DNA of 64,000 nucleotides from Bacteroidetes bacterium 47-18 (GCA_001897155.1 MKSF01000022.1:17225-81224), one strand, 5' to 3'; shown: positions 26,184-37,486, counted from the first letter of the stretch. Made by a program: numbers and translations. The notes: generated from the sequence alone by a model not told the origin.

Positions 26184-27647
26184 ATGAGCGAAGAAACAGA
26201 AAACAAACAGCAAACTCCCGAACAGTTATCGGATATATTACTGGTATTGGATAAGCAAAAGAATAAAATACAGGCGGTTACCGGCATAGACGAAAACGGC
26301 AAATTGAAGACTACTGACCCCACAAAGGAAAACCAAAGCCAGTTTATGCGTGTGGATAAGCACGGCGATTTGTTCTCCAACTTCTTCTCTAACTTTTGGA
26401 GGCAGTTAAAAAATCCGACCAATTTTTCATTCTTCAAAGTATCGGCTGATGAAGCCGTAGATAAGGCTAAGGAAATGCAAAAGCAGGTAGATAATCCTAC
26501 ACCCGAAGGCGAAAAGGAAATGAAAAAGAACGAGGTAAAAGCCGAACCCGAAAATGAACAAAAACAAGAAAATAAAAATGATATGGCAACAACACAGACA
26601 ACACCGGATACCAGCGAATACCGCTACAAGCCGGAACAGATTGATTGGGAAACAATGAACAATCTCGGAATAGGCAAAGAACGCCTTGAAAAAATGAACC
26701 TTTTAGACCCGTTGCTAAGAGGTTACAAGACCAATGACCTTGTACCTGTAAGCGTAAACCTCGGCGGGGCTATTGTTCGCACAGATGCCCGTTTGTCTTT
26801 ACAGACTGCACCGGACGGAACCGTAGTGGCAGCGATACACGGTATCAGGAAAGAGCCTAACCTGAACTTTGAGTTTTTCGGACACAAGTTTACCGATGAG
26901 GATAAGAAAAACCTGCTCGAAACGGGGAATATGGGTCGTGTGGTTGACTTGACCAATTCCAAGACAGGCGAATTGATGCCGTCAATTATCAGCGTGGACA
27001 GGCTAACCAATGAGCTGATTGCCCTGAAGACCGAATTTGTCAAAATTCCCGATGAGATTAAGGGTGTAAAATTGAACGATGAGCAAAAACAAACCTTGAT
27101 GGAAGGCAAATCGCTTTATTTGGAAGGAATGATTTCTAAAAAGGGCGATGAGTTTAGTGCCAATGTACAGTTTAATGCGGATAAAAGATATGTTGAGTTT
27201 CTGTTTGATAGAAGTAACAATAATCAGCAAACACAAGAAAACCGGCAGAACAATCAGCAAAGCCAACCGCAGGAAGCTCCGAGAACTTTTAGAGGTAAGG
27301 AACTTGATGATGAACAATACAATAAGTTCAAAGCTGGACAAACTGTTTATATAGATGGTCTGATAGATAAAAAAGGACAAAAATATCAGGGCTACATCAC
27401 GCTCAACAAAGAAACTGGCAAAACAGATTTCTCGTTCCAAAATCCCGACAAGCTCAAAGCCCAAGCGAAACCAACCGAAGCCCACAAAACGCAGACTGCG
27501 GTTAATTCCGAGGGAAAAACCAACGAAGCAACCAAGAATATCAAAGAGCCTTTGAAATCGGGGCAGCAAACACCCAAAAATGAAAAACAGCAGGAACAAC
27601 AGAACAAACCCAAAGCACCTGCAAAATCCAAAGGCGTAAAAAGATAG
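26184..27647 (+). CDS. DUF4099/DUF3945 ICE backbone protein
   Basis: A 487-residue cytoplasmic protein found next to topB in most ICEs of this group; its role is unknown. Residues 1-95 carry a conserved N-terminal segment (R-V-D-K-H-G-D-L-F-S-N-F). Residues 150-290 match DUF4099 (Y-K-P-E-Q-I-D-W-E-T-M, G-Y-K-T-N-D-L-V-P-V). Two DUF3945 repeats follow (about 290-345, K-G-V-K-L-N-D-E-Q-K; and 365-420, R-G-K-E-L-D-D-E-Q-Y), each with a K-K-G-x-x-Y/F core. The ends are low-complexity Lys/Gln/Pro tracts. It takes the place of CTnDOT orf3 and sits 6 bp before topB, so the two are translated together. Confidence 0.8.
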   Translation: MSEETENKQQTPEQLSDILLVLDKQKNKIQAVTGIDENGKLKTTDPTKENQSQFMRVDKHGDLFSNFFSNFWRQLKNPTNFSFFKVSADEAVDKAKEMQKQVDNPTPEGEKEMKKNEVKAEPENEQKQENKNDMATTQTTPDTSEYRYKPEQIDWETMNNLGIGKERLEKMNLLDPLLRGYKTNDLVPVSVNLGGAIVRTDARLSLQTAPDGTVVAAIHGIRKEPNLNFEFFGHKFTDEDKKNLLETGNMGRVVDLTNSKTGELMPSIISVDRLTNELIALKTEFVKIPDEIKGVKLNDEQKQTLMEGKSLYLEGMISKKGDEFSANVQFNADKRYVEFLFDRSNNNQQTQENRQNNQQSQPQEAPRTFRGKELDDEQYNKFKAGQTVYIDGLIDKKGQKYQGYITLNKETGKTDFSFQNPDKLKAQAKPTEAHKTQTAVNSEGKTNEATKNIKEPLKSGQQTPKNEKQQEQQNKPKAPAKSKGVKR

Positions 27648-27653
27648 TGAATA

Positions 27654-29738
27654 ATGAAAACAATTATTGCAGAAAAACCAAGCGTAGCAAGGGAAATAGC
27701 CGGACTTGTGGGAGCATCCGATAAAAAGGACGGCTACCTTACGGGTAACGGCTATTTTGTTACGTGGGCATTCGGACATCTGATAGGATTGGGAATGCCC
27801 GAAGATTACGGCATTTCGGGGTTTGACAAAGCATCCTTGCCGATACTTCCAAACCCTTTTATGCTGACCGTTCGCAAAGTCAAAAAAGACAAAGGCTATC
27901 AAGCCGATGCTGGTGCATTGAAACAGCTAAAAGTGATTGAAAAACTGTTTAACCAAAGTGAAAGCCTCATCGTGGCAACCGATGCAGGTCGTGAGGGCGA
28001 ACTCATCTTTCGGTACATTTATGAGTATCTGAAATGCTGTAAGCCCTTTAAACGGCTTTGGATAAGCTCGCTGACCGAAAAAGCCATTAAACAGGGCTTT
28101 GACAACCTAAAAGACGGAAAGGAATTTGACGGATTATATCAGGCGGCACAAGGCAGAAGCCGTGCCGATTGGCTCGTAGGCATCAATGCTACACAGGCAT
28201 TGAGCATTGCCGCAGGCAACGGTATTTATTCGCTCGGAAGAGTGCAAACGCCTACACTGGCTTTGATTTGCAAACGGTATATAGATAACAAGAATTTCGC
28301 CGTACAGAAATATTGGCAGATACAATTATCCCACTCCAAAGAGCAAATTGATTTTAAAAGTATTTCTGCTACCAAATGGCAGGATAAAAAGCTGGCAGAT
28401 GATACATTAAAATCTATTGAAAGGAATGGTAATACTGTAACAGTTACTTCCGTAGAAAATAAGAATATAACGGAGCAGCCGCCTTTGCTTTTTGACCTCA
28501 CAGGCTTGCAAAAGGAAGCCAACAAAAAGCTGAACCTCTCTGCTGAAAAAACTTTGAATATTGCTCAAAGCCTGTACGAAAAGAAATTCATTACCTATCC
28601 ACGTACCGGGAGCAAATACATCCCCGAAGATATGTGGGCTGAAATTCCCAACCTCGTGAGGGCATTGCAGAACAGGGAAACCTGCAAAGCTGCTTTATCC
28701 AAAATTAAATGGGGGCGTTTCAATAAGCGTATTGTAAATGATTTGCGTGTTACCGACCACCACGGATTGTTGATTACAGATAAAGTCCCGTCCGTTTTGA
28801 GTGCAGACGAAAATGCGGTGTATGATATGATTGCCTTTCGCCTGCTCGAAGCCATTTCGCAAGCCTGCATCAAAGAAATAACCGATGTTTCCTTACAGGC
28901 AATGCACTATGATTTCACCGTAAAAGGCTGTAAAATTTTGGAAGCAGGCTGGCGTATGATTAAGGGTAATTTTTCGGAAGATGATGCAGAACCTATACAG
29001 GATTTGCCCGAATTGAAAAAAGGCGATGAACTTAAAATAAAAGAAGCTGCCATTCTCGAAAAGAAAACCAAACCTCCTGTGCTTTATACCGAAGCTGGGC
29101 TTTTGTCGGCTATGGAAACCGCAGGTAAGGAAATCGAAAACGAAGAAGAACGGAAAGCCCTGCAAAACATCGGTATCGGTACTCCGGCTACAAGAGCCGC
29201 CATTATCGAAACACTGTTTACCCGTAACTATATCCAACGAGAAAAAAAATCTTTAATACCAACCGAAAAAGGATTGCAGGTTTACGAATTGGTTAAAGAC
29301 CGAAAAATTGCGGACGTGGCTATGACCGCAGAATGGGAACTCGCTTTGCAGAAAATTGAGAACAACGAAGCGAATGCCGGAAGTTTTCAAAAGGAAACGG
29401 AAACCTTTGCAAAGTCCATTACCGATGAATTGCTGCAAACCTCCATTGCTCAAAACAGCCTCCCTAAATTGGTTTGTCCGAAATGTAAAAGCCAACAGCT
29501 TATTATCCGTGATAAGATTGTTAAATGCTCCGATGAAGTTTGCGGCTGGATACAGTTTCGCAATGTGTGCGAAGTGCAAATCAGTATTTCCGATATTGAA
29601 AACCTTGTGAATAAAGGGAAAACCAATCTTATCAAAGGAATGAAAAGCAAGGCAGGAAAGAAATTCGATGCTTATATCGTATTGGATGCCGATTGCAAAA
29701 CCTCTTTTGAGTTTGATAATAAAAAGCCAAAAAGATAA
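27654..29738 (+). CDS. topB: DNA topoisomerase III (Exc-like)
   Basis: A 694-residue type IA topoisomerase that cuts and rejoins one strand. The Toprim domain starts at residue 2 (T-I-I-A-E-K-P-S-V-A-R-E-I-A) and has the metal-binding D-A-G-R-E-G-E motif near residue 105. The active-site Tyr is Y315 in F-I-T-Y-P-R-T-G-S. The C-terminal region includes a Cys4 zinc finger (C-P-K-C-K ... C-S-D-E-V-C). The length fits chromosomal and ICE TopB. The CTnDOT homologue Exc is encoded in the excision operon and helps excision and transfer-gene activation; the same gene order here implies the same place in the element. Confidence 0.95.
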   Translation: MKTIIAEKPSVAREIAGLVGASDKKDGYLTGNGYFVTWAFGHLIGLGMPEDYGISGFDKASLPILPNPFMLTVRKVKKDKGYQADAGALKQLKVIEKLFNQSESLIVATDAGREGELIFRYIYEYLKCCKPFKRLWISSLTEKAIKQGFDNLKDGKEFDGLYQAAQGRSRADWLVGINATQALSIAAGNGIYSLGRVQTPTLALICKRYIDNKNFAVQKYWQIQLSHSKEQIDFKSISATKWQDKKLADDTLKSIERNGNTVTVTSVENKNITEQPPLLFDLTGLQKEANKKLNLSAEKTLNIAQSLYEKKFITYPRTGSKYIPEDMWAEIPNLVRALQNRETCKAALSKIKWGRFNKRIVNDLRVTDHHGLLITDKVPSVLSADENAVYDMIAFRLLEAISQACIKEITDVSLQAMHYDFTVKGCKILEAGWRMIKGNFSEDDAEPIQDLPELKKGDELKIKEAAILEKKTKPPVLYTEAGLLSAMETAGKEIENEEERKALQNIGIGTPATRAAIIETLFTRNYIQREKKSLIPTEKGLQVYELVKDRKIADVAMTAEWELALQKIENNEANAGSFQKETETFAKSITDELLQTSIAQNSLPKLVCPKCKSQQLIIRDKIVKCSDEVCGWIQFRNVCEVQISISDIENLVNKGKTNLIKGMKSKAGKKFDAYIVLDADCKTSFEFDNKKPKR

Positions 29739-30616
29739 TGACCGATATTACCATATCCCAAAAGGAAATAGCACCGCTTATCCATACCATTAGGGATAAG
29801 CAAGTTATTCTTGATGCTGATTTAGCAATGCTCTATCAGGTAGAAACAAAAGCCCTAAACAGGGTTGTAAAGAGAAACCAAAACCGCTTTCCCGAAACTT
29901 TTTGCTTTCAGCTTAGCGAACAGGAAGTAAAATCTTTGAAGTACCAATTTGGCACTTCAAACGTTGGACGGGGCGGGAGGCGTACGCTACCCTTTGCATT
30001 TTGTGAGCAAGGAGTGGCAATGATGTCCGCATTGTTGCGAAGTGATATAGCGGTAAAGGTCAGCATTGAGATTATGAATGCCTTTGTAGAAATGCGGAAA
30101 ATGCTTATCAGCAATGCTTCGCTGTTTCATCGTTTGAATAATATAGAACTGAAACAACTACAAGCCGACCAAAAATTTGAGGAAATCTTTAAGGCATTGG
30201 AAAGCGACAAGCTCCACAGCGAAAATGGCATCTTCTACAACGGTCAGGTTTTCGATGCTTACGCCTTTGTGTCGGATATTGTACGAAGTGCCAAAAGCTC
30301 CATTATCCTGCTGGATAACTACGTGGACGATACAGTGCTGACTTTGCTGGGCAAGCGCAAGGAAAATGTAACCGCTACAATCTATACCAAAACTATCAGC
30401 AATCAGCTACGGCTGGATGTACAACGGTACAACAGCCAGTATGCTCCGATTGAAATTGAGGTTTTCTCCGATGCTCACGACCGCTTTTTGATTATTGATA
30501 ATGCAGAACTATACCACATCGGGGCATCTCTCAAAGACCTGGGCAAAAAATGGTTTGCCTTTTCGAGAATGGATATTGAGGTCGGCAGGATGCTCCAAAT
30601 TCTAAACAATCCATAA
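29738..30616 (+). CDS. ORF6N-domain protein with phospholipase-D-like C-terminus
   Basis: A 292-residue protein. Residues 8-95 are the ORF6N domain (I-R-D-K-Q-V-I-L-D-A-D-L-A-M-L-Y, V-K-R-N-Q-N-R-F-P, F-Q-L-S-E-Q-E), a presumed DNA-binding fold shared with phage antirepressors and ICE proteins. Residues 155-280 have a single HKD-like region (A-H-D-R-F-L-I-I-D), with strands seen in PLD-type regulatory proteins; only the D-R-F-L-I-I-D part is intact. It overlaps the topB stop by one base (TAATGA), so it is translationally coupled. A terminator follows at 30621. Such genes are frequent cargo inside these operons; the role is unknown. Confidence 0.8.
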   Translation: MTDITISQKEIAPLIHTIRDKQVILDADLAMLYQVETKALNRVVKRNQNRFPETFCFQLSEQEVKSLKYQFGTSNVGRGGRRTLPFAFCEQGVAMMSALLRSDIAVKVSIEIMNAFVEMRKMLISNASLFHRLNNIELKQLQADQKFEEIFKALESDKLHSENGIFYNGQVFDAYAFVSDIVRSAKSSIILLDNYVDDTVLTLLGKRKENVTATIYTKTISNQLRLDVQRYNSQYAPIEIEVFSDAHDRFLIIDNAELYHIGASLKDLGKKWFAFSRMDIEVGRMLQILNNP

Positions 30617-30620
30617 AATG

Positions 30621-30647
30621 AACCTCTGAATTTTCAGAGGTTTTTTA
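30621..30647 (+). terminator. Terminator of the putative excision genes
   Basis: AACCTCTGAA, a short TT loop, and TTCAGAGGTT make a strong stem, then TTTTTT. It begins 5 bases after the ORF6N stop and closes the block of HTH, DUF4099/DUF3945, topB and ORF6N genes. Confidence 0.9.
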
Positions 30648-30658
30648 TTGCTCATTGC

Positions 30659-30692
30659 GACAAATCCTGCCACACAAAGCCAAACCCTGCCA
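30659..30692 (+). promoter_or_regulatory. GCCA repeat array upstream of the DUF1896 gene
   Basis: GACAAATCCTGCCA starts at 30659. GCCA cores are at 30669, 30679 and 30689, three exact 10-bp steps. The array is 70 bp before the DUF1896 ATG at 30762 and directly after the terminator, where a promoter for the next operon is expected. Confidence 0.65.
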
Positions 30693-30761
30693 CTTCTTCA
30701 AAGGCACTTATCTACCGCTATAATTTTAGGCTTCAAGCAAAATTCTAAACAAAATTATAGT

Positions 30762-31199
30762 ATGAGTACACAGCAAAAAGACTTGTCGTATTACAGATTA
30801 CGACTACAAGAACATCTTAATTCAGGCTTTCCTGAAAAAGCCAGCGACCACAAATTTATCGACCAGCGTTCTTCGTGGGCTGCCAATGCTTACGAGGGTG
30901 CTTTCAGTTCGGGAAACGCTATTGAGCAGTGCAACGAAATAGCCAATTACATTCTCTTTGAGGGCTTACATTTTTCAAGGTTCGATACCATTTTTCAGGT
31001 GGTCTGCAATGAGTTCGATACCCTAATGGCAGACGAGGAACTTCGACCATTTGCCCTGAAAATGTTCCGTGTTTGCGAGCCTGTTTTTGCCAAATATAAA
31101 CTGACCGATGATTTCGCCTACGGTTATGAGTTTGATGTACTCTACACCGAAATAACGGGAACCATCGCAATATGGATAACCGAAAATGGGCTTCAGTAA
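30762..31199 (+). CDS. DUF1896 family ICE protein
   Basis: A 145-residue cytoplasmic protein of the DUF1896 family, seen only in Bacteroidota conjugative elements next to the large methylase-helicase gene. I chose the ATG at 30762 ([15 protein letters not shown]) over an in-frame start 114 bases upstream, because the upstream part contains the terminator arm and repeat array. Family features are [13 protein letters not shown] and [11 protein letters not shown]. Its function is unknown. Its last 14 bases overlap the start of the methylase-helicase gene, so the two are made together. Confidence 0.8.
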   Translation: MSTQQKDLSYYRLRLQEHLNSGFPEKASDHKFIDQRSSWAANAYEGAFSSGNAIEQCNEIANYILFEGLHFSRFDTIFQVVCNEFDTLMADEELRPFALKMFRVCEPVFAKYKLTDDFAYGYEFDVLYTEITGTIAIWITENGLQ

Positions 31200-34100
31200 A
31201 AAGCAACATCTCCAACAGAATATTGATGCCCTGCGAATTGCTTTTAAACTGGAAAAGGAGAACCGACAAGCCACCGTAGGCGAAAGACTGCTAATGATGC
31301 AATACAGCGGATTTGGCGGTCTTAAATTCGTTCTGAACCCCGTTGAATATGAGATGGACATCAACAATTGGAGAAAGACCGAACACGACCTTTTCTCTAT
31401 TACGCAGGAGCTGCATCAGGTTTTAAAAGAAAATGCCACAGACGAAAAGCAATACAAACGATTTGTGGACAGTATGCGAAGCTCCGTACTCACAGCATTC
31501 TACACACCGCCGGAGGTTATAGATGCCGTTTCTTCCGTATTGCGTGATAGCGGTTTGAAGATTGATAAATTCCTCGAACCCTCCGCAGGTATCGGCTCAT
31601 TTATACAATCCTTTTCGGAAAATCAAAAAGCCAATGTTACTGCTTACGAAAAAGATTTGCTAACGGGCAAAATCCTAAAGCAGCTTTATCCCGCAAATAA
31701 TATCCGCATAAGCGGTTTTGAGGAAATCCCCGAAAAGGAACAAAGCAGTTACGATGTTGTTGCCAGCAATATCCCGTTCGGTGATACCTCTGTATTTGAC
31801 CTTTCATACTCCCGAAGTAGAAACCCCGCAAAGGAGCAAGCTGCCCGAAGCATTCATAACTATTTCTTTTTGAAAGGAAATGATATGCTCCGAGAAGGTG
31901 GTTTGCAGGCTTTCATTACCTCACAGGGGATTTTGAACAGCCCGAATAATGAGCCGATACGCAGGGCATTAATGGAAAACAACAATTTGGTTTCAGCTAT
32001 CCGCTTACCCAACAATCTGTTTACAGATTATGCAGGTACAGAGGTTGGCTCTGACCTGATAATCCTGCAAAAGAATACAGCAAAACCAAATTTGACCGAA
32101 GCGGAAGAATTGTTTTGCCAAAGCAACAAAACAGGATATGGTACACCCAGCAATGCTTTATTTGAGGACGGTACAAGAATTATACATACGCATTGGAAAG
32201 TAGATACTGACCCTTACGGGCAACCTGCATTAATCTATACACACAAAGACGGCGTTGAGGGCATTGCAAATGCCCTCAAAGAGATGCTTTCCGAAGATTT
32301 TGGTAACCACCTGAATTTGTCTTTATACAAAGGCGAACAACACGATGAACCTTTTATACAAATTCCAACGCCGGTAATTCCGCCTCCCATTGTTGAGCGT
32401 GAAATCATTCAGCCCCAGCAACAGCTTTTTACGACACCTGTGATAAGACAGGAAAGTCCGCAGGAATTAAAACAGCTAAGCATTTTCGACCTATTTGAAA
32501 ATACAGGTGAAACTGTGGCTGTCCTTGCTCCGCCAAAAAAAGCAACATCAGCCAAAAGACAGACCAGCCAGAGAAAACGAATGCCTATCAGTCGCCAGCC
32601 CGACCTGTTCAGTTCTGCAATGCAGCAACCTTACACGCTTCCTGTTTCAAATGGCAATAAAACATTTAATGGCAAAGAACAGGAAGTAATCGGCGATTTG
32701 TTTTCGCAACAAAACGGGAATGGCCAAGCTGATAAGCCAGCCATTCCCGTAGCCGTTCTTGCCGCCATTCCCGAACCTGCGCCGTTTAGTAACGAACTGC
32801 AATCGTTCCACCGAAACGATTGCCTTGTGGTAGATAATGGCTGGGTGGGTTATCTGCAAAGTGTAGATACCGCAGACGGTACGGCTGTCTTCCACCCGTT
32901 GCAATTACCTCCTACGCAAAAAGCAAGAGCCGAAGCGTATATACAGGTACGTGATGTTTACCAACAGCTTTATACCAAAGAAGCACAGCACCAAACTGAA
33001 CACAAAGAAGAAAGGGAAAACCTTAACCGATTGTACGATGCCTTTATCAAAAGGTATGGCAATCTGAATAGCGCCGATAATATCAAGCTCATTAAAACGG
33101 ACAGTGCCGGAAAGGAAATGCCTTATCTGGAGCGTGTGGTGGGCGGCGTGGTACACAAAGCGGATATATTCAGCCGTCCGGTCAGCTTTTCCATCACAAC
33201 ATTAGCTACCGACAATCCCGATGAAGCGTTGGCGGCATCGCTGAACAAATACGGAAGTGTGGATTTGGACTATATGTCCGAAGTGAGCAATATGACTGCC
33301 GATGTGCTGAAAGAAGCCTTACACGGCAGGATTTTCTATAACCCTTTGCAACAGGAATATGAAATCGCCGAACGCTGGATTGCAGGTAACGTGGTAGAAA
33401 AAGCGGCGGATGTAAGAAACTACCTCGAAAACAATCCCGATGATGCCCAAGCCAAAGAAAGCCTTACTGCTTTGGAAGAAGCCCGCCCAAGACGAATTGA
33501 ATTTGAAGAGCTGGACTTTAACCTCGGCGAACGCTGGATACCGACTGGCGTTTATGCCCGTTTTGCTTCGCATCTTTTCGATACGGATGTGCGTGTACAT
33601 TATTCCGAAAGCTCCGATGACTTTTCTGTAACCTGTGGACAGAAGAATGTGCATATATGGGACAAATATGCTGTTAAGGCAGAGAGCAGAACGTTTGACG
33701 GGATTAACCTGCTGAGGCACGCCCTTGTCAATACTACGCCTGATATTACCAAGAAAATCACAATAGATGATAAGGAAGTAAAGGTTAGGGATATGGAAGC
33801 CATTCAAATGGCAAACACCAAGATTGACGAAATCCGAACTGCCTTTACAGAGTGGCTCCACGCCCAAAACAATGAGTTTAAAAACAGGCTGACCGACCAA
33901 TACAATGATACCTTTAACTGTTTCGTCCGACCGAATTATAACGGAACACATCAGGAGTTTCCGGGATTAGACCGCAAGGGGTTAAAAATCCAAGACCTGT
34001 ATGATAGCCAAAAGGACACCGTTTGGATGATTAAGCTCAACAACGGTGCTATCTGCGACCACGAAGTAGGTGCAGGAAAAACGCTGGTAATGTGTACGGC

Positions 34101-36612
34101 AGCACAGGAAATGAAGCGGTTGGGGCTGGCTCACAAACCAATGATTATCGGGCTGAAAGCGAACGTACCCGAAATTGCCGAAGCATATAGAACCGCCTAT
34201 CCGCACGCTAAAATACTCTATCCGGGCATTGACGATTTTACGCCTAAAAAACGCTTGCGGATTTTTGGTGATATTAAAAACAACGATTGGGATTGCGTGA
34301 TACTCACACACGACCAATTTTCTATGATACCGCAATCGCCCGAAATGCAAAAGGAAATTCTCGAAATAGAACTGGACAGTGTGGAGCGTAACCTCGATGT
34401 GCTGCAATCGCAAGGAAATGAAGTTACCAGAGGGATGCTTGCCGGAGCGATAAAGCAAAAAGAAAATCTCGAAGTAAAGCTGAAAACCCTGCAACACGAT
34501 ATTGAGAACCGTAAAGATGATGTGGTGGACTTCAAAATGATGGGCATAGACCATTTGTTTGTGGATGAAAGCCACCAGTTTAAAAACCTCATTTTTAATA
34601 CACGCCATTCAAGGGTTGCCGGATTGGGAAATATGGACGGAAGCCTAAAGGCTTTGAACCTGCTCTTTGCCATTCGCACTATCCAAGACCGTATTGATGC
34701 GGATATGGGTGCTACTTTTCTTTCGGGTACAACCATCAGCAATTCACTGACAGAGTTGTATCTGCTGTTTAAATACCTACGCCCAAGAGCATTGGCAAAG
34801 CAAGGCATTCATTCTTTTGATGCGTGGGCGGCTATTTACGCCCGTAAGACCACCGATTATGAATTTTCGGTGGCTAATAATATCGTGGCGAAAGAACGTT
34901 TCCGCTATTTTATCAAAGTACCGGAACTGGCTCAATTCTATTCCGAAATCACGGATTACCGTACAGCGAAAGATATTGGAATTGACCGCCCCGAAAAGAA
35001 TGAGGTGTTATACAACATACCGCCAACTCCCGACCAGGAAGCATTTATCCAAAGCCTGATGCAGTTTGCCAAAACGGGCAATGCCACTTTATTAGGAAGA
35101 GAGCCGCTTTCTCAACGGGAAGAAAAAGCAAAAATGCTGATTGCTACGGACTACGCCCGTAAAATGTCGTTGGATATGCGAATGGTAAGCGATATTTATG
35201 AAGACCACCCCGACAACAAGGCTTCTCATTGTGCCGCTAACATTGCGAAGTATTACCACCAATACAATGCGCAAAAAGGAACGCAGTTCATTTTCTCGGA
35301 TTTAGGTACTTATAAACCGGGTGAATGGAATGTATATTCTGAAATTAAACGCAAGCTCGTGGAAGACCACAACATACCTCCACACGAAGTCCGGTTTATA
35401 CAGGAAGCTAAGAATGATAAGCAGCGTAAGGAACTTATCAAAGGAATGAACGAGGGCAAAATCCGTGTGCTGTTCGGTTCAACAAGTATGCTCGGCACTG
35501 GCGTAAACGCACAGAAAAGAGCCGTTGCCGTACACCATTTGGATACACCGTGGCGACCGAGCGACCTTGCCCAAAGGGACGGGCGGGCTATCCGAAAAGG
35601 CAATGAAATTGCAAAGCATTTTGCGGACAACAAAGTACAAGTAATTATCTATGCCGTAGAAAAATCACTGGACAGCTATAAGTTCAACCTGCTATTCAAC
35701 AAACAGCTTTTTATCGACCAGCTAAAGAATAATAATCTCGGTAAGCGTACCCTTGACGAGGGTAGTATGGACGAAAAATCGGGTATGAACTTCTCGGAAT
35801 ATGTAGCAATTCTCTCAGGAAATACCGACTTGCTGGATAAAGCCAAAATAGAAAAGCAGATTGCCGGACTGGAAAGCGAAAAGCAGGCTTACAGTCGTTC
35901 TAAATACAGTGCCAAATATAAATTGGAAGACTATACAGCCGAACTTGACAAAGCCCAATCACGCTTTGACCGTATGAGCCTTGATTGGGGAAACTTAGAG
36001 CAACGGTTACAAAAACGGCAGGACGGTACGGTTGTAAATGCTCTTGTGCTGGACGGTTTATCGCCGAATGCCGATGTAAAACAGACGGGTGCAAAACTTA
36101 ACCAGCTTGCGGACAAAGCACGTACAGGAGGCGATTATGAAGAAATCGGTAGCCTGTATGGTTTTCAGCTATTGGTAAAAACCGAAGTTTCCCAAAAAGA
36201 GGGCGTGGATATTCGTGTGAACCGATTTTTTGTACAGGGCGAGGGCAATATCAAATACACGTTCAATAACGGTGTTATGGCAAAAGACCCCGAAACGGCA
36301 TCACTGAATTTTTTAAGGGCTTTGGAAAAGCTGCCTGTCTATATTAAAAAGGAACAGGAGAATATTGCCGAGTTCCAAAAAGATTTGCCTGTGCTTCAGG
36401 AAGTGGTTAACGGTACGTGGTCTAAAGAAACCCGTTTAAGCGAACTTAAAACTGAACTGGCTGCCGTAGAAAGGAAAATACAGCTTTCCATAGAACCTGT
36501 TAAACAAGTAGAAGAACCTGCGGAACAAACTGAAAAAAAGCAGCAAGCTCCAAAGGTGTCAGAAAGCATTATCAGAACTAAAGGTATCCATTTGCCACGA
36601 GGCGTACTATGA
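31186..36612 (+). CDS. N6-adenine methylase plus SNF2-like helicase, 1808 residues
   Basis: An 1808-residue protein typical of large Bacteroidota ICEs. Residues 95-300 form an N6-adenine methylase domain with motif I at 131-139 (E-P-S-A-G-I-G-S-F) and the catalytic N-I-P-F at 194-197. A Pro/Gln-rich linker lies at about 385-510. The superfamily 2/SNF2 helicase domain starts near residue 940, with Walker A G-A-G-K-T around 962, the D-E-S-H box near 1126, and motif VI ([10 protein letters not shown]) around 1463. The C-terminal 300 residues are coiled coil. Related giants are thought to act on incoming or outgoing element DNA, perhaps as self-modification to escape host restriction; that is inference. 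A terminator follows at once. Confidence 0.9.
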   Translation: MGFSKKQHLQQNIDALRIAFKLEKENRQATVGERLLMMQYSGFGGLKFVLNPVEYEMDINNWRKTEHDLFSITQELHQVLKENATDEKQYKRFVDSMRSSVLTAFYTPPEVIDAVSSVLRDSGLKIDKFLEPSAGIGSFIQSFSENQKANVTAYEKDLLTGKILKQLYPANNIRISGFEEIPEKEQSSYDVVASNIPFGDTSVFDLSYSRSRNPAKEQAARSIHNYFFLKGNDMLREGGLQAFITSQGILNSPNNEPIRRALMENNNLVSAIRLPNNLFTDYAGTEVGSDLIILQKNTAKPNLTEAEELFCQSNKTGYGTPSNALFEDGTRIIHTHWKVDTDPYGQPALIYTHKDGVEGIANALKEMLSEDFGNHLNLSLYKGEQHDEPFIQIPTPVIPPPIVEREIIQPQQQLFTTPVIRQESPQELKQLSIFDLFENTGETVAVLAPPKKATSAKRQTSQRKRMPISRQPDLFSSAMQQPYTLPVSNGNKTFNGKEQEVIGDLFSQQNGNGQADKPAIPVAVLAAIPEPAPFSNELQSFHRNDCLVVDNGWVGYLQSVDTADGTAVFHPLQLPPTQKARAEAYIQVRDVYQQLYTKEAQHQTEHKEERENLNRLYDAFIKRYGNLNSADNIKLIKTDSAGKEMPYLERVVGGVVHKADIFSRPVSFSITTLATDNPDEALAASLNKYGSVDLDYMSEVSNMTADVLKEALHGRIFYNPLQQEYEIAERWIAGNVVEKAADVRNYLENNPDDAQAKESLTALEEARPRRIEFEELDFNLGERWIPTGVYARFASHLFDTDVRVHYSESSDDFSVTCGQKNVHIWDKYAVKAESRTFDGINLLRHALVNTTPDITKKITIDDKEVKVRDMEAIQMANTKIDEIRTAFTEWLHAQNNEFKNRLTDQYNDTFNCFVRPNYNGTHQEFPGLDRKGLKIQDLYDSQKDTVWMIKLNNGAICDHEVGAGKTLVMCTAAQEMKRLGLAHKPMIIGLKANVPEIAEAYRTAYPHAKILYPGIDDFTPKKRLRIFGDIKNNDWDCVILTHDQFSMIPQSPEMQKEILEIELDSVERNLDVLQSQGNEVTRGMLAGAIKQKENLEVKLKTLQHDIENRKDDVVDFKMMGIDHLFVDESHQFKNLIFNTRHSRVAGLGNMDGSLKALNLLFAIRTIQDRIDADMGATFLSGTTISNSLTELYLLFKYLRPRALAKQGIHSFDAWAAIYARKTTDYEFSVANNIVAKERFRYFIKVPELAQFYSEITDYRTAKDIGIDRPEKNEVLYNIPPTPDQEAFIQSLMQFAKTGNATLLGREPLSQREEKAKMLIATDYARKMSLDMRMVSDIYEDHPDNKASHCAANIAKYYHQYNAQKGTQFIFSDLGTYKPGEWNVYSEIKRKLVEDHNIPPHEVRFIQEAKNDKQRKELIKGMNEGKIRVLFGSTSMLGTGVNAQKRAVAVHHLDTPWRPSDLAQRDGRAIRKGNEIAKHFADNKVQVIIYAVEKSLDSYKFNLLFNKQLFIDQLKNNNLGKRTLDEGSMDEKSGMNFSEYVAILSGNTDLLDKAKIEKQIAGLESEKQAYSRSKYSAKYKLEDYTAELDKAQSRFDRMSLDWGNLEQRLQKRQDGTVVNALVLDGLSPNADVKQTGAKLNQLADKARTGGDYEEIGSLYGFQLLVKTEVSQKEGVDIRVNRFFVQGEGNIKYTFNNGVMAKDPETASLNFLRALEKLPVYIKKEQENIAEFQKDLPVLQEVVNGTWSKETRLSELKTELAAVERKIQLSIEPVKQVEEPAEQTEKKQQAPKVSESIIRTKGIHLPRGVL

Positions 36613-36619
36613 AAAGAAA

Positions 36620-36650
36620 ACGGGGATCTGCAAGTCCCCGTTCCTTTTTT
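36620..36650. terminator. Bidirectional terminator between converging genes
   Basis: ACGGGGA (36620-36626) pairs with TCCCCGT (36635-36641). T-rich sequence follows on the plus strand, and A-rich sequence precedes the stem, giving T's on the minus strand. It sits in the 46-bp gap between the methylase-helicase and the second rteC-like gene. Confidence 0.85.
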
Positions 36651-36658
36651 ATCAATTT

Positions 36659-37486
36659 CTAATATTCATCTTCTTCCAGCTCATCCATCCGTTTTATCAG
36701 CGCATCACGCAGGCTGTCAAGAAACTTCGTCCGGTTTATTTTTCGGGCTTTCAGCTCCATAAATGTATGGTAAAAGTCGCCTAAATCAACATTAAAGATG
36801 CTTTCAAATGTTTTGGCGATTACTTTAATATCCGTATTGTCAAATACACCCTGAGCGTGAAGGGCATATATCAATTCTGTCAATGCAGTTTTACTGCCTC
36901 GCCAATTTAAGTTAGGTAATTCTATTGATTTGCTTTTATGTATCGGGCTGTGAAGCTGGTCTTCAAGATATACTTGTATCAGGTCATTGGCGATGATTTT
37001 TGCAGCCTTATAATCGTGGGAAGTGGAAAAATTATGGTCCGCTTCAAAATAATAGGTGTCCAGACTTAGTTTAATGTCATACTTTCCCCGTACAAATAGC
37101 TTATCATCTATAAAAGTATTATTGGTTCTGTAATATTTATAAAATTCGAGGTTATTGTCAAAATATCTTTTGAGTTTTTCCAATTCATCATTATAGTATT
37201 TCTTCACTGCCTTACCGCCATAAGGTTTCTTTGTTTCGATTTTATAGATAGCGTTATAATAGATGAGCTTTGAAACAATAGCGGGCTTTTGATGCTTGAA
37301 AAAACGAATTTCTTCCTCTACATTTTTAAATCCTCTGTTCAATACATATTCTTTCACATTAGACAGGCATTTGATGATAAGTTTTATTATCACTTCAATC
37401 TGTTGTATGGAGCAATCCGTTTCAGTTTCTAATTCTTTGATTGCGGCTTCCAGATTATTCAACGTTTCGTTATAAAATTTATCCAT
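36659..37486 (-). CDS. RteC-like ICE regulator, copy 2
   Basis: A 275-residue RteC-family protein, paralogous to the one at 24,331 but clearly diverged. I chose the ATG at 37486 (M-D-K-F-Y-N-E-T-L-N) rather than a GTG 30 bases upstream. Shared marks are R-G-F-K-N-V-E-E-E-I-R-F-F-K-H-Q-K-P, S-K-L-I-Y-Y-N-A-I-Y, A-L-T-E-L-I-Y-A-L-H-A, and R-T-K-F-L-D-S-L-R-D. The C-terminus is acidic. It lies between backbone and cargo, on the cargo strand. It may be a second, differently timed activator, or a regulator that came with the metal cargo. Which promoter each copy controls cannot be told from sequence. Confidence 0.85.
   Translation of the reverse strand: MDKFYNETLNNLEAAIKELETETDCSIQQIEVIIKLIIKCLSNVKEYVLNRGFKNVEEEIRFFKHQKPAIVSKLIYYNAIYKIETKKPYGGKAVKKYYNDELEKLKRYFDNNLEFYKYYRTNNTFIDDKLFVRGKYDIKLSLDTYYFEADHNFSTSHDYKAAKIIANDLIQVYLEDQLHSPIHKSKSIELPNLNWRGSKTALTELIYALHAQGVFDNTDIKVIAKTFESIFNVDLGDFYHTFMELKARKINRTKFLDSLRDALIKRMDELEEDEY

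Noticed and set aside
27003..27902. 299-codon minus-strand frame opposite the DUF4099/DUF3945 gene
   Set aside because: Its Phe/Leu-rich composition is the complement of Lys/Gln codons in the real gene.
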